Below are positions 13,239 through 21,935 of a stretch of 28,751 nt of DNA, one piece after another. The translations under genes were made by a program, and so were the position numbers. Under the pieces are notes generated by a model. It made no database searches. It saw only the letters and a program-made list of their open reading frames with translations, and was not told the DNA's origin. The first letter of the stretch is position 1. Each line of letters opens with the position of its first letter. The stretch covers positions 1 to 28,751 of the forward strand of contig DASRIC010000104.1 in assembly GCA_035650215.1 (NCBI GenBank), written 5' to 3'. The DNA comes from JACVRW01 sp035650215 (lineage in GTDB: Bacteria > Actinomycetota > Thermoleophilia > Solirubrobacterales > Thermoleophilaceae).

Positions 13239-14194
13239 GCTTCGCCGCGCCGCTGTTCCTGCTCCTGCTGCTGGTCGTGCCGATCGCGGCCGCCGTGTAT
13301 CTGTTCGCCGACCGGCGCCGCCGGCGCAGCGCAGCGGCGTTCGCCTCCCCGCTGATGCTGCCGTCCGTGGCGCCGCTGCGACCCGGATTCCGGCGTCATC
13401 TGCCGCTCCTGCTCTACGCCGTCGCGCTGGCCGCGGTCGCGCTTGCCCTGGCGCGCCCGGAGGCGACGGTGGCGGTTGCCGAGGAGCGCGCGGCCGTGGT
13501 GCTCGTGACCGACATCTCGGGCTCGATGCAGGCCACCGACGTCTCGCCCTCGCGGATCGTGGCCGCCCGGCGCGCGGCCAACTCGCTGCTCGACGACGCG
13601 CCCGACCAGCTGCGCATCGGCGCGGTGGCCTTCAACCACGCCGTGCAGGCGGTGCGCCCGCCGCGCGCCGACCGCACCGACGTGCGCGCCCTGATCAACG
13701 GCCTGCACCCCAGCGGCGGCACGGCCACCGGCAAGGGCCTGGCCACGGCGCTCGCGCTGCTCGACGACCGCGCCCGCCGACCCAAGGATCGCGCCCCGGG
13801 CGCCGTGATCCTGCTCTCCGACGGCAGCTCGACCCACGGCCGAGACCCGGTGCCGCTCGCCCGCGAGGCAGCACGGCTGCGCATCCCCGTCTACACGGTC
13901 GCCCTCGGCACGGACGAGGGCACGATCGAGGTCGAGCGCGCCGACGGCACGAGCTTCACCCGCCCTGTGCCCCCCGACCGCGACACCATGCGCCGCATCG
14001 CCACGCTGAGCGGAGCGCGCACCTTCCAGGCCGGCGACACCGACGAGCTCTCCACGGTCTACGAACGGCTCGGCTCGCGCGTCGCGACCCGCGACGAGAA
14101 GCGCGAGATCAGCGCGGCCTTCGCGGGCGGGGCGGCCGTGCTGCTGCTGATGGGCGGCGCGCTATCGCTGCGCTGGTTCGGCCGCCTGCCCTGA
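13235..14194 (+). CDS. VWA-domain membrane protein (BatA/BatB-like), first paralogue
   Basis: The 319-residue protein has two N-terminal membrane helices (about 4-24 and 55-74), a von Willebrand A domain outside or at the membrane, and a last helix near 294-315. The metal-binding MIDAS motif is DISGS (Asp93, Ser95, Ser97), with SGGTAT and LLSDGSS completing it. It closely resembles the second VWA protein at 18108-19046, including the start MSFAAP and the tail LGSRVATR. VWA proteins of this kind accompany MoxR ATPases and are thought to act in envelope integrity or complex assembly. No ribosome binding site precedes it. Instead, its ATG overlaps the stop of mini-ORF 2, so translation probably depends on coupling. 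Confidence 0.92.
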   Translation: MSFAAPLFLLLLLVVPIAAAVYLFADRRRRRSAAAFASPLMLPSVAPLRPGFRRHLPLLLYAVALAAVALALARPEATVAVAEERAAVVLVTDISGSMQATDVSPSRIVAARRAANSLLDDAPDQLRIGAVAFNHAVQAVRPPRADRTDVRALINGLHPSGGTATGKGLATALALLDDRARRPKDRAPGAVILLSDGSSTHGRDPVPLAREAARLRIPVYTVALGTDEGTIEVERADGTSFTRPVPPDRDTMRRIATLSGARTFQAGDTDELSTVYERLGSRVATRDEKREISAAFAGGAAVLLLMGGALSLRWFGRLP

Positions 14195-14213
14195 GCCGGC
14201 CGAGGCGCTTCAC

Positions 14214-14219
14214 TAATCT
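14214..14219 (+). promoter_or_regulatory. Candidate -10 element of the small ORF at 14228
   Basis: TAATCT, the most AT-rich hexamer nearby, lies eight bases before the GTG at 14228. It supports a leaderless transcript for this small ORF. Confidence 0.4.
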
Positions 14220-14227
14220 CTCGGGGC

Positions 14228-14452
14228 GTGACGGCAGGACGAGCGATCCTCGTCGGAGTGGGAGTTGCGGGCGCAGCCCTGCTCGGCACGGCAGTCCAGG
14301 GGCTCGCCGGGTTGGACGACCGGCTGGCCGCCGAGAGCGCGCAGCCGCACCCGGTCAAGCTGGAGAGCGCACCGCGCCCGGATCGCGACCGGGGCTGTCC
14401 GTTCCACCACGAGCGCGAGACTCAGCCGGAGCCGGGGCGGCCGGAAGTCTGA
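14228..14452 (+). CDS. Possible small membrane or exported protein
   Basis: This 74-residue ORF starts MTAGRAILVGVGVAGAALLGTAVQGL, a glycine/alanine-rich hydrophobic segment that could be a membrane helix or signal peptide. A hydrophilic tail with CPFHHERE follows. A good -10 hexamer (TAATCT) precedes the GTG by eight bases. It overlaps the last 98 bp of the histidine kinase gene on the opposite strand, which lowers confidence, although the kinase's last 25 residues lie beyond its ATPase domain and are dispensable in family terms. No homology is recognised. Confidence 0.45.
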   Translation: MTAGRAILVGVGVAGAALLGTAVQGLAGLDDRLAAESAQPHPVKLESAPRPDRDRGCPFHHERETQPEPGRPEV

Positions 14453-15488
14453 CCGTCACCTCGAGCCCGCCCTCGGCGCGTGGCTCGATCCTGAGCGAGC
14501 CGCCGTGCGCCTCGCTCACCGCCTTCACGATCGAGAGGCCGAGGCCCGCGCCGCCGCTGACGGCGTGGCGCTCGATCCTCTCGAACGGCTCGGCGAGCCT
14601 CGCGGCCGCCGCGGCGCTCACCGCGGGCCCGCTGTTGCCGACCACGAGCTCGGCATGGCCGTCGACCGCGCGCGTGGTCACGAACACGCCGCCGCCCGGC
14701 CGGTTGTAACGCAGGCCGTTCTCGATCAGGTTGGCGGCCAGGCGCTCGAGCAGCGCCGGGTCGCCCTCCACCCACGCGGGCTCGAGCCGCAGCTCGATGG
14801 CGACGGACTCGTCGCGCGCCTCCTGCGCGAGCAGATCGACCGCGCCCCGCGCCGCCGTGCCGAGCTCGGCGCGCTCGCGGCGGACCAGGTCGCGCTGGCT
14901 GCGGGCGAGGATCAGCAGGCTGGAGAGCAGCGCCTCGGTGCGCCTGCTCGCCTCGACCACGCTCGCCGCCATCGCCCGCAGCTCCTCGACATCTGGCTCG
15001 GGGTTCGCGAGCGCCACCTCGGCCTCGGAGCGGATCACGGTGAGCGGGCTGCGCAGCTCGTGACTCGCGTTGGCCACGAAGCGGCGCTGGGACTCGAACG
15101 AGCCCGACAGGCGGTCGAGCATCGAGTTGAGGGTCTCGCCCAGCTCGCGCAGCTCGTCGTCGGGGCCGGTCACCGGGATGCGCTCGCCGAGCCGCTCCTC
15201 CGACACCCGCCGCGCCGCGCCGGTGATCCGCGCCAGCGGGGCGAGCAGCCGGCCGGCCACGAGCCAGCCGACCGCGGCCGACACGAGCACGACCCCGACG
15301 AAGGCGAGCAGGTACTGGAGCGCCACCTCGCCGCGTACGTCGGAGGCGAACGCCTCGGGAAGGGTGCGGTCGAAGTGGCGCGAGAGGAGCCAGTAGCTCA
15401 CGGCGAGCAGCACGCCGGTCGAGACGCCGACGAGCGCCACGTAGGCGGCGGCCAGGCGGGCCCTGACGGTCGGCCGGAAGCGCCTCAC
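14355..15488 (-). CDS. Sensor histidine kinase of an OmpR-type two-component system
   Basis: The 377-residue kinase has two membrane helices (about 11-35 and 59-83) enclosing a short extracytoplasmic loop of about 20 residues. A HAMP linker, a HisKA domain with phospho-acceptor His143 (FVANASHELRSPLTVI) and a HATPase domain follow, with the N box at Asn253-Asn257 (NLIENGLRYN) and the G2 box GGAGLGLSIVKAV (312-324). A loop this short suggests sensing within the membrane or through a partner protein rather than a soluble ligand. Its GTG start overlaps the regulator stop by four bases (GTGA), so the pair is translationally coupled. A low-complexity tail follows residue 349. Flanking htrA and moxR genes suggest an envelope-stress role. 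Confidence 0.94.
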   Translation of the reverse strand: MRRFRPTVRARLAAAYVALVGVSTGVLLAVSYWLLSRHFDRTLPEAFASDVRGEVALQYLLAFVGVVLVSAAVGWLVAGRLLAPLARITGAARRVSEERLGERIPVTGPDDELRELGETLNSMLDRLSGSFESQRRFVANASHELRSPLTVIRSEAEVALANPEPDVEELRAMAASVVEASRRTEALLSSLLILARSQRDLVRRERAELGTAARGAVDLLAQEARDESVAIELRLEPAWVEGDPALLERLAANLIENGLRYNRPGGGVFVTTRAVDGHAELVVGNSGPAVSAAAAARLAEPFERIERHAVSGGAGLGLSIVKAVSEAHGGSLRIEPRAEGGLEVTVRLPAAPAPAESRARGGTDSPGRDPGAVRSPA

Positions 15489-16138
15489 ACCCGGTAGCCC
15501 GCTCCCTTCACGGTCTCGATCACCGGCGGGTCGCCGAGCTTGCGGCGCAGGCGCAGCACGGCCATGCGGACGGAGTTCGTAAACGGGTCGGCGTTCTCGT
15601 CCCAGACGCGCTCGACCAGCTCGTCGTTCGAGATCACCGCCCCGCCCGCCTCGAGCAGCGCCTCGAGCACGGCGAACTCCTTGGGCGTGAGCTCGATCGG
15701 CCGGCCCGCGCGCGTGACGGCATGCCGGGCAGGGTCGAGCTCGAGGTCGCCCGAGCGCAGCGTGGCCGGCAGCGCCGGGTGCGAGCGCCGCGCCAACGCG
15801 CGCAGGCGCGCCAGCAGCTCCGCGAAGGCGAACGGCTTGGCCAGGTAGTCGTCAGCGCCGAGGGCGAGGCCGCCCACGAGGTCGTCGAGGCCGGCCGCGG
15901 CGGTGAGCATCAGCACCCGGCTGGCGCTCTCGTCCGCGCGCAGGCTGCGGCACACCTCGTCGCCGTGGAGCAGCGGCAGGTCGCGGTCGAGCACCACCAC
16001 GTCGTACGGATGGAGCCGCGCCTTGTCGAGCGCGGCGGCGCCGTCGTATGCCACGTCGACCGCCATCCCCTCGCGCCGCAGCCCCCGGGCCAGCGCCTGG
16101 GCAACCCGGCGTTCGTCCTCCGCCACGAGCACGCGCAC
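15485..16138 (-). CDS. OmpR-family response regulator
   Basis: The 217-residue protein has a receiver domain with the acidic pocket AEDE near residues 6-9, phospho-acceptor Asp51 (VVVLDRDLPLLHG), Thr79 and Lys101 (LAKPFAF). A winged-helix DNA-binding domain follows (about 125-217, ELTPKEFAVLEALLEAGG, then NSVRMAVLRLRRKLG and VKGAGYRV). It is the partner of the kinase downstream. The GTG start is preceded at seven bases by TACCCT. The direct repeat at 16168-16183 would overlap its own -35 region, so self-regulation is plausible. Related actinobacterial regulators include MprA and MtrA, but sequence alone does not show orthology. Confidence 0.95.
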   Translation of the reverse strand: MRVLVAEDERRVAQALARGLRREGMAVDVAYDGAAALDKARLHPYDVVVLDRDLPLLHGDEVCRSLRADESASRVLMLTAAAGLDDLVGGLALGADDYLAKPFAFAELLARLRALARRSHPALPATLRSGDLELDPARHAVTRAGRPIELTPKEFAVLEALLEAGGAVISNDELVERVWDENADPFTNSVRMAVLRLRRKLGDPPVIETVKGAGYRV

Positions 16139-16145
16139 CCCGATG

Positions 16146-16151
16146 AGGGTA
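16146..16151 (-). promoter_or_regulatory. Candidate -10 element of the response regulator gene
   Basis: TACCCT on the minus strand, seven bases before the GTG at 16138. It is back-to-back with the moxR promoter; the two start codons are only 69 bp apart. Confidence 0.5.
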
Positions 16152-16167
16152 GTGGCCGTACGCGGGC

Positions 16168-16200
16168 GTTATCCGGGTGTGACAGCCGCCCGCGTAGCGT
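16168..16200 (+). promoter_or_regulatory. moxR promoter with 11-bp-period direct repeat
   Basis: GTTAT (16168-16172), six bases, GTGAC (16179-16183), eleven bases, TAGCGT (16195-16200), then seven bases to the moxR ATG. Spacing and most conserved bases match the htrA promoter. The site lies between divergent promoters, so one bound regulator could act on both moxR and its own operon. Confidence 0.6.
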
Positions 16201-16207
16201 GCCGAGC

Positions 16208-17212
16208 ATGAGCGAGAACGAGCGGCTTGACGAGCCGAGGGAGGCCCTCGAGGGCGCCCTCTTCGAAATGAAGCGGGTGATCATCGGGCAGGACGCGATG
16301 CTCGAGCGAGTGCTGGTGGCTCTGCTCACGGGCGGGCACGTGCTGCTCGAGGGCGTGCCGGGCCTCGCCAAGACCCTGACGATCAAGACGCTCGCCGCGG
16401 CGGTGGGCGGCACCTTCCGGCGCATCCAGTTCACGCCGGACCTCGTGCCCTCGGACCTGGTCGGCACGCGCATCTACCGGCCGGACACCGCCACCTTCGA
16501 CACCGAGCTGGGGCCGGTGTTCGCCAACTTCCTGCTTGCGGACGAGATCAACCGCGCGCCGGCCAAGGTGCAGTCCGCACTGCTCGAGGTGATGCAGGAG
16601 CAGCAGGTCACGATCGGCGGCTCGACCTACGGGGTGCCGCTGCCCTTCCTCGTGCTGGCCACGCAGAACCCGATCGAGTCGGAGGGGACGTACCCGCTGC
16701 CCGAGGCGCAGGTCGACCGCTTCCTGATGAAGATCCTCGTGGACTACCCGAACCCGGGCGACGAGGCCTCCGTGGTCGAGAGCTCGCTCGTTCCGGCGGC
16801 CGAGGTGGCGGAGCGGCTCGACGCCGCCGACCTGCTGCGCTACCGCGAGCTCGTGCGCGAGGTGTTCGTGGACCGCGAGGCGATCGACTACGCCGTGGCG
16901 CTCGCCGACGCCACCCGCCGCCCGGCCCGCCACGGGCTCGAGGAGATCGCCCCGCTGCTTGCCTATGGCGCGAGCCCGCGCGGGCCGATCGGGCTCGTCC
17001 AGGCCGCGCGCTCGCTGGCGATGCTGCGCGGGCGCGGCCACGTTCTCACCAGCGACATCCGCGACCTCGCCCCGGAGGTGCTGCGCCACCGGCTCGTGCT
17101 GTCCTACGAGGGCCTGAGCGAGGGCGCGAACGTCGACGACCTGCTCGAGAAGGTGCTCGAGGCCGTTCCCGAGCCGGACCTCAGGGGGTCGGGACGGCCG
17201 CTCGCGGCGTGA
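16208..17212 (+). CDS. MoxR-family AAA+ ATPase
   Basis: The 334-residue ATPase carries Walker A GVPGLAKT (residues 49-56), Walker B LLADEIN (Asp112, Glu113), the MoxR-typical VMQEQQVTIGG insert and NPIESEGTYPLPEAQVDRF sensor region, and a lid domain (GASPRGPIGLVQAARSLAMLRGR). MoxR proteins are chaperone-like ATPases that work with VWA-domain proteins encoded next door, often to insert cofactors or mature envelope proteins. The order moxR-DUF58-VWA equals that of M. tuberculosis moxR1-Rv1480-Rv1481. The ATG lies seven bases after TAGCGT with no ribosome binding site. The stop overlaps the DUF58 start (GTGA). Confidence 0.96.
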   Translation: MSENERLDEPREALEGALFEMKRVIIGQDAMLERVLVALLTGGHVLLEGVPGLAKTLTIKTLAAAVGGTFRRIQFTPDLVPSDLVGTRIYRPDTATFDTELGPVFANFLLADEINRAPAKVQSALLEVMQEQQVTIGGSTYGVPLPFLVLATQNPIESEGTYPLPEAQVDRFLMKILVDYPNPGDEASVVESSLVPAAEVAERLDAADLLRYRELVREVFVDREAIDYAVALADATRRPARHGLEEIAPLLAYGASPRGPIGLVQAARSLAMLRGRGHVLTSDIRDLAPEVLRHRLVLSYEGLSEGANVDDLLEKVLEAVPEPDLRGSGRPLAA

Positions 17213-18111
17213 GCGCCACGCTCGCGCCAGCCGCGGCCCGGCAGGGTCCGGGCCCCGTGCCGGGCGCCCTCGTGGAGGCGCTCGACCTCGCATTCGTGCG
17301 GCGCACGGGCGGCGTGCTCGCGGGCGAGCACCGGGCGACGGGCGTGGGGTCGGGCACCGAGCTCGCCCAGCTGCGTCCGTACCAGCCGGGCGACGACGTG
17401 CGCCAGCTCGACCCGGCCTCCACGGCCCGCACGGGCATCCCCCACGTGCGCCAGCAGGTGCCCGAGCGGCTGCTCACCACCTGGCTGCTCGTGGACCTCT
17501 CCCCCTCGATGGCCTTCGGGACCGCCGATCGGCTGAAGAGCGACGTGGCCGAGGGCGTGGTCGACGTGCTCGCGCGACTCGCGGTCAAGCGCGGCGGGCG
17601 GGTCGGCCTTCTCACCTTCGGCGCCCCAGAGGTGCGGCTGTTTCCCCCGCGCGGCGGGCGCGGCGCGCTCGTCGCGCTGCAGCGGGCGCTCGCGGAGGGC
17701 GTTGCGCCCGACGGCAGCTCAGGCGAGCCGCTCGAGGACGCCCTGCTCCGCACCGGCCGCCTCACCCGCATGTCGTCGCTGATCGTGGTGGTCTCGGACT
17801 TCAGCGCGCCGGAGCGCTGGGCGCGCCGGCTCGCGGCGCTCGCCGCCCGCCACACGCTGCTCGCCGTCGAGGTGCGTGACCCGCGCGAGGAGGCCCTGCC
17901 GGCCGTGGGCCGACTCGCGATGGTCGACCCCGAGACCGGCCAGCGGGTGGAGGTCGACACCTCGAGCCGTTCGCTGCGCCGCCGCTACGCCGATGCGGCC
18001 GCCGAGCGCCACGGCGCGATCGCCGAGGCGCTGCGGCGGGCGGGCACCGAGCACGTGGTCCTGTCCACGAGCGGCGAGTGGGCCCGCCAGCTCGGGAGGA
18101 AGCTCTCATGA
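17209..18111 (+). CDS. DUF58 protein with VWA-like fold
   Basis: The 300-residue protein has the DUF58 signature LRPYQPGDDVRQLDPASTARTG near residues 55-76, followed by a VWA-like core beginning LLVDLSPSM, whose DxSxS pattern could bind a metal ion. No membrane helix is evident, so it is probably cytoplasmic. DUF58 proteins are regular companions of MoxR ATPases. The GTG start overlaps the moxR stop, and the stop overlaps the second VWA gene (ATGA), so these three genes form a tightly coupled operon. The family's biochemical role is not established. Confidence 0.93.
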   Translation: MSATLAPAAARQGPGPVPGALVEALDLAFVRRTGGVLAGEHRATGVGSGTELAQLRPYQPGDDVRQLDPASTARTGIPHVRQQVPERLLTTWLLVDLSPSMAFGTADRLKSDVAEGVVDVLARLAVKRGGRVGLLTFGAPEVRLFPPRGGRGALVALQRALAEGVAPDGSSGEPLEDALLRTGRLTRMSSLIVVVSDFSAPERWARRLAALAARHTLLAVEVRDPREEALPAVGRLAMVDPETGQRVEVDTSSRSLRRRYADAAAERHGAIAEALRRAGTEHVVLSTSGEWARQLGRKLS

Positions 18112-19046
18112 GCTTCGCCGCACCAGTGTTCCTCGCCGCGCTCGCGGTGATCCCGCTGGCGCTGCTGGCCTACGTCGCGGCCCGGCGGCGCTCGCGCCGC
18201 TTCGCCGTCCGCTTCACCGGCGTGGCCACGCTCGCGCCGCTCGTCCGGCAGGCCTCACGCTGGCGGCGCCTGGTGCCGCTCGCGCTGTTCCTCGCGGCCC
18301 TCGGCGCGCTGGCGCTGGCGCTGGCTCGCCCGCAAGCGACCGTGGCCGTGCCGCGTGAGCAGGCGACGGTCGTGCTCGTCACTGACGTGTCGCGCTCGAT
18401 GTTGGCCGACGACGTGGAGCCGAGCCGCCTCGACGCGTCCCGCGAGGCGGCCCGGTCGCTCGTCGACGGGCTGCCAGACGAGGCGCTTATCGGGGTCGTG
18501 GCCTTCTCCGAGGAGCCGCACACGATCGAGCCGCCCACCGAGGACCGCGGCGAGATCGAGGAGACGATCGATTCGCTCGCGGCCGACGGCGGCACGGGCA
18601 CGGGCGAGGCGCTGGTGGCGGCCCTGCGGCTGGTCGACGGTCGCGGCGAGCGCAAGGTGCCGGCGGCCGTGGTGCTGCTCTCGGACGGCAAGGTCACGAT
18701 CGGGCGCGATCCGTTGCCGGTGGCGGCCGCCGCCCGGCGGCTCGGGGTCCCGATCCACACGGTGGCGCTGGGCACCGAGAGCGCCGTGATCCGCACCCCG
18801 GACGGCAGCCTGCTGGCCGTGCCCCCCGACCCCGAGACGATGGCGGAGATCGCGGAGCGCTCCGGCGGCCGCTCCTTCGAGGTCGACGACGGCGACGAGC
18901 TGAGCAAGATCTACGAGGACCTCGGGTCTCGCGTGGCGACACGCAAGGAGGAGCGCGAGATCACGGCGGCATTCGCGGCCGGCGGGATCGTGCTCCTGCT
19001 GGTGGCGGCCGGCATCGGGCTGCGCACGACGGCACGGCTGCCGTAG
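18108..19046 (+). CDS. VWA-domain membrane protein (BatA/BatB-like), second paralogue
   Basis: A 312-residue protein with the same plan as the first VWA protein: two N-terminal helices (about 4-24, 56-74), a VWA domain with MIDAS DVSRS (Asp93, Ser95, Ser97), and a C-terminal helix. The motifs occur at identical residue numbers in both proteins. Unlike the first copy, it has a good ribosome binding site (GGGAGGA, 18094-18100) as well as an ATGA overlap with DUF58. It corresponds in position to the VWA membrane protein of MoxR operons in mycobacteria. The MIDAS variant DVSRS, compared with DISGS, may mean different partners. Confidence 0.94.
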   Translation: MSFAAPVFLAALAVIPLALLAYVAARRRSRRFAVRFTGVATLAPLVRQASRWRRLVPLALFLAALGALALALARPQATVAVPREQATVVLVTDVSRSMLADDVEPSRLDASREAARSLVDGLPDEALIGVVAFSEEPHTIEPPTEDRGEIEETIDSLAADGGTGTGEALVAALRLVDGRGERKVPAAVVLLSDGKVTIGRDPLPVAAAARRLGVPIHTVALGTESAVIRTPDGSLLAVPPDPETMAEIAERSGGRSFEVDDGDELSKIYEDLGSRVATRKEEREITAAFAAGGIVLLLVAAGIGLRTTARLP

Positions 19047-19074
19047 GGCAATCCGTTTCCCGTAGGGGGCAAGG

Positions 19075-19145
19075 CTCCCCGGGGTGGATTCGAACCACCA
19101 AGAACTGATTAACAGTCAGTCATGTTGCCGTTACATCACCGGGGA
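19075..19145 (-). tRNA. tRNA-Asn (GTT)
   Basis: The minus strand forms a full 71-nt cloverleaf: acceptor TCCCCGG/CCGGGGA, D stem ATGT/ACAT, anticodon arm ACTGA-CTGTTAA-TCAGT (anticodon GTT), T arm GGTGG-TTCGAAT-CCACC, and G as discriminator. CCA is not encoded. It lies 37 bp downstream of the rpoD stop on the same strand. The D-arm is unusually short for tRNA-Asn, but all stems pair. Confidence 0.97.
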
Positions 19146-19182
19146 ACGGCACGGGCGAGGATAGCGCCCTAATGGGTCAGCC

Positions 19183-20180
<998 letters not shown>

Positions 20181-20184
<4 letters not shown>

Positions 20185-21932
20185 GCCGTCTGTCCCATCA
20201 CCGCGCCGAGCTCGTCGCGCACGCGCTGCTCGGCGGCGGCCAGCTCGGTGTGCCGGGAGTGGTTGCCGTCCTGGGACGCTCGTCGCATCTCGCGCTTGAG
20301 GCGCCGCTGCTCGAGCTGGAGCAGGCTGCTTCGGAGCACGCTCTCGTCGCTCGCCGGGCGCTCCTGCGCCTTGTGGGCCACCTGGGTCACCTCGGCGGCC
20401 GTGAAGGGATCGTTCTCGGGAAGCTCGGTGAGCGGGTCCTCGAAGTGGCTCGCCAGGTGCGCTCGCGCGCCGCGCGTGGCCTCGGAGGCGAACTGCTCGT
20501 CCGCCGGCCGCGCCAGGTAGTCGCGCCCCAGCCGGCCGCTCGACAGGCAGCGGATGAGGAACTCGCGCTCGGCCCGCAGGGCCACCTCGCCCGCCGTAGG
20601 AGCGGCCGGGACGAGGGTGGGCGCCGGCGCTTGCTTCGGCGGTGCGGGCGCTCTTGTGACCCAGTCCGCGGGCACGTCGAGACGGTCCGCCACCTGGCGG
20701 ACGAGCGCGTCACGTGTCGCTGTCCCCTGCGGTATGGCCTCGATCAACTTCCGCGCCTCCTCTAAGGCTCGATCCCTGCCTGCGGGAGTGTCAAGGTCTG
20801 CATCGGCAAGTACCCGACGCACCTGAAACTCGATCATCCCTTCGGAACGCTCCATGCGCTCCTCAAAGGCGGCCACGCCATTTGACGTCACGAAGTCCGC
20901 CGGATCGGTGCCTTCCGGCATGTCGACCACCTGCAGCTCGAGTCCACGGTCCTCTGCTATTCGCGCCGCCCGCAGCATCGCCTCCTGCCCTGAGCGATCC
21001 GCGTCGAGGGCCAGCATCAGCCGCGGCGCCACGCGCTCGATCTCGAGCATCTGATCACCGGTGAGCGCGGTGCCCATGATTGCCACCGCCTCGCGAATTC
21101 CAGCCTGATGGAGAGCCAAGACGTCCGTATAACCCTCCACGACCACGATCCGACCGCTCTTGGCCGCAAATTGCCTCGCCCGGTCGAGGCCGAACAGCTG
21201 CCGGCCCTTGCGGTAGATGTCGTTCTCCGAGGTGTTGAGGTACTTCGGGCCCTGCCCCTCCCCCAGCTTGCGGGCGCCGAAACCGAGCACCTTGCCGCGC
21301 GCGTCGGCGAGCGGGAACATGATCCGCGCACGGAAGCGGTCGTACGGCGAGCCCCCGCGGCCCCGCTGCGCGAGGCCGGCCGCCGCCAGCTCCTCTTCTG
21401 AGAAGCCGCCCCGGCGCGCGCCGAGCAGCATCCGGTCCCAGGCACTCGGTGAGTAGCCGACCCGGAACTCGCGGAGGATCTCCTCCGACAGCTCGCGCGA
21501 GGCCAGGTACTCGCGTGCCCTGCCGGCCTCCTCCGACTCCCACAGGTAGGCCGCGTAGAAGCTCGCGGCGCGGTCGAGCAGGGCGTGCAAGCGCTCGCGT
21601 CGCCGGCGACGCTCCTCCGCCTGCGGGTCGTCCTCCTCACGCTCGACCTGCACCCCGTAGCGGTCGGCGAGCGCCTCGACCGCCGCCGGGAAGTCGAGCG
21701 CCTCCGTCTCCATCACGAAGCGGATCGCGTCGCCGCCCTCGCCGCAGCCGAAGCAGTGGTAGAGCTTCTGCTCGGGGTTCACCGAGAACGACGGCGTGCG
21801 CTCGTCGTGGAAGGGGCAGAGCCCGCTCCAGCGCGTGCCGACGCGGCGCAGGTCCGTCTTTGCCCCCACGAGCTGCACCATGTCGACCGCGTCCCTCACG
21901 CGGTCGATCGTGTCCTTCGTGAAGAGGGCCAT
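20181..21932 (-). CDS. dnaG: DNA primase DnaG
   Basis: The 583-residue primase synthesises RNA primers at the replication fork. A CHC2 zinc ribbon holds Cys39, His42, Cys60 and Cys63 (LCPFHDERTPSFSV and YHCFGCGEGGDAI). The RNA polymerase core (DRFRARIMFPLAD, GFGARKL) and the TOPRIM domain (VVVEGYTDVLALHQAG, then LALDADRSGQEA) follow. The C-terminal helicase-binding region is divergent and rich in Ala, Glu and Arg, as is common in actinobacteria. The start lies three bases after the dgt stop (TGAGCTATG), and the stop overlaps rpoD, so dgt-dnaG-rpoD are cotranscribed. Confidence 0.97.
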
Positions 21933-21935
21933 AGC

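Noticed and set aside
12116..13837. 573-codon minus-strand open frame opposite htrA and VWA1
   Set aside because: Low-complexity His/Arg/Ala translation. HtrA and VWA motifs on the plus strand explain the DNA.
14265..15497. 410-codon plus-strand open frame opposite the histidine kinase
   Set aside because: No domain recognised; the kinase HAMP, HisKA and HATPase motifs are complete on the minus strand.
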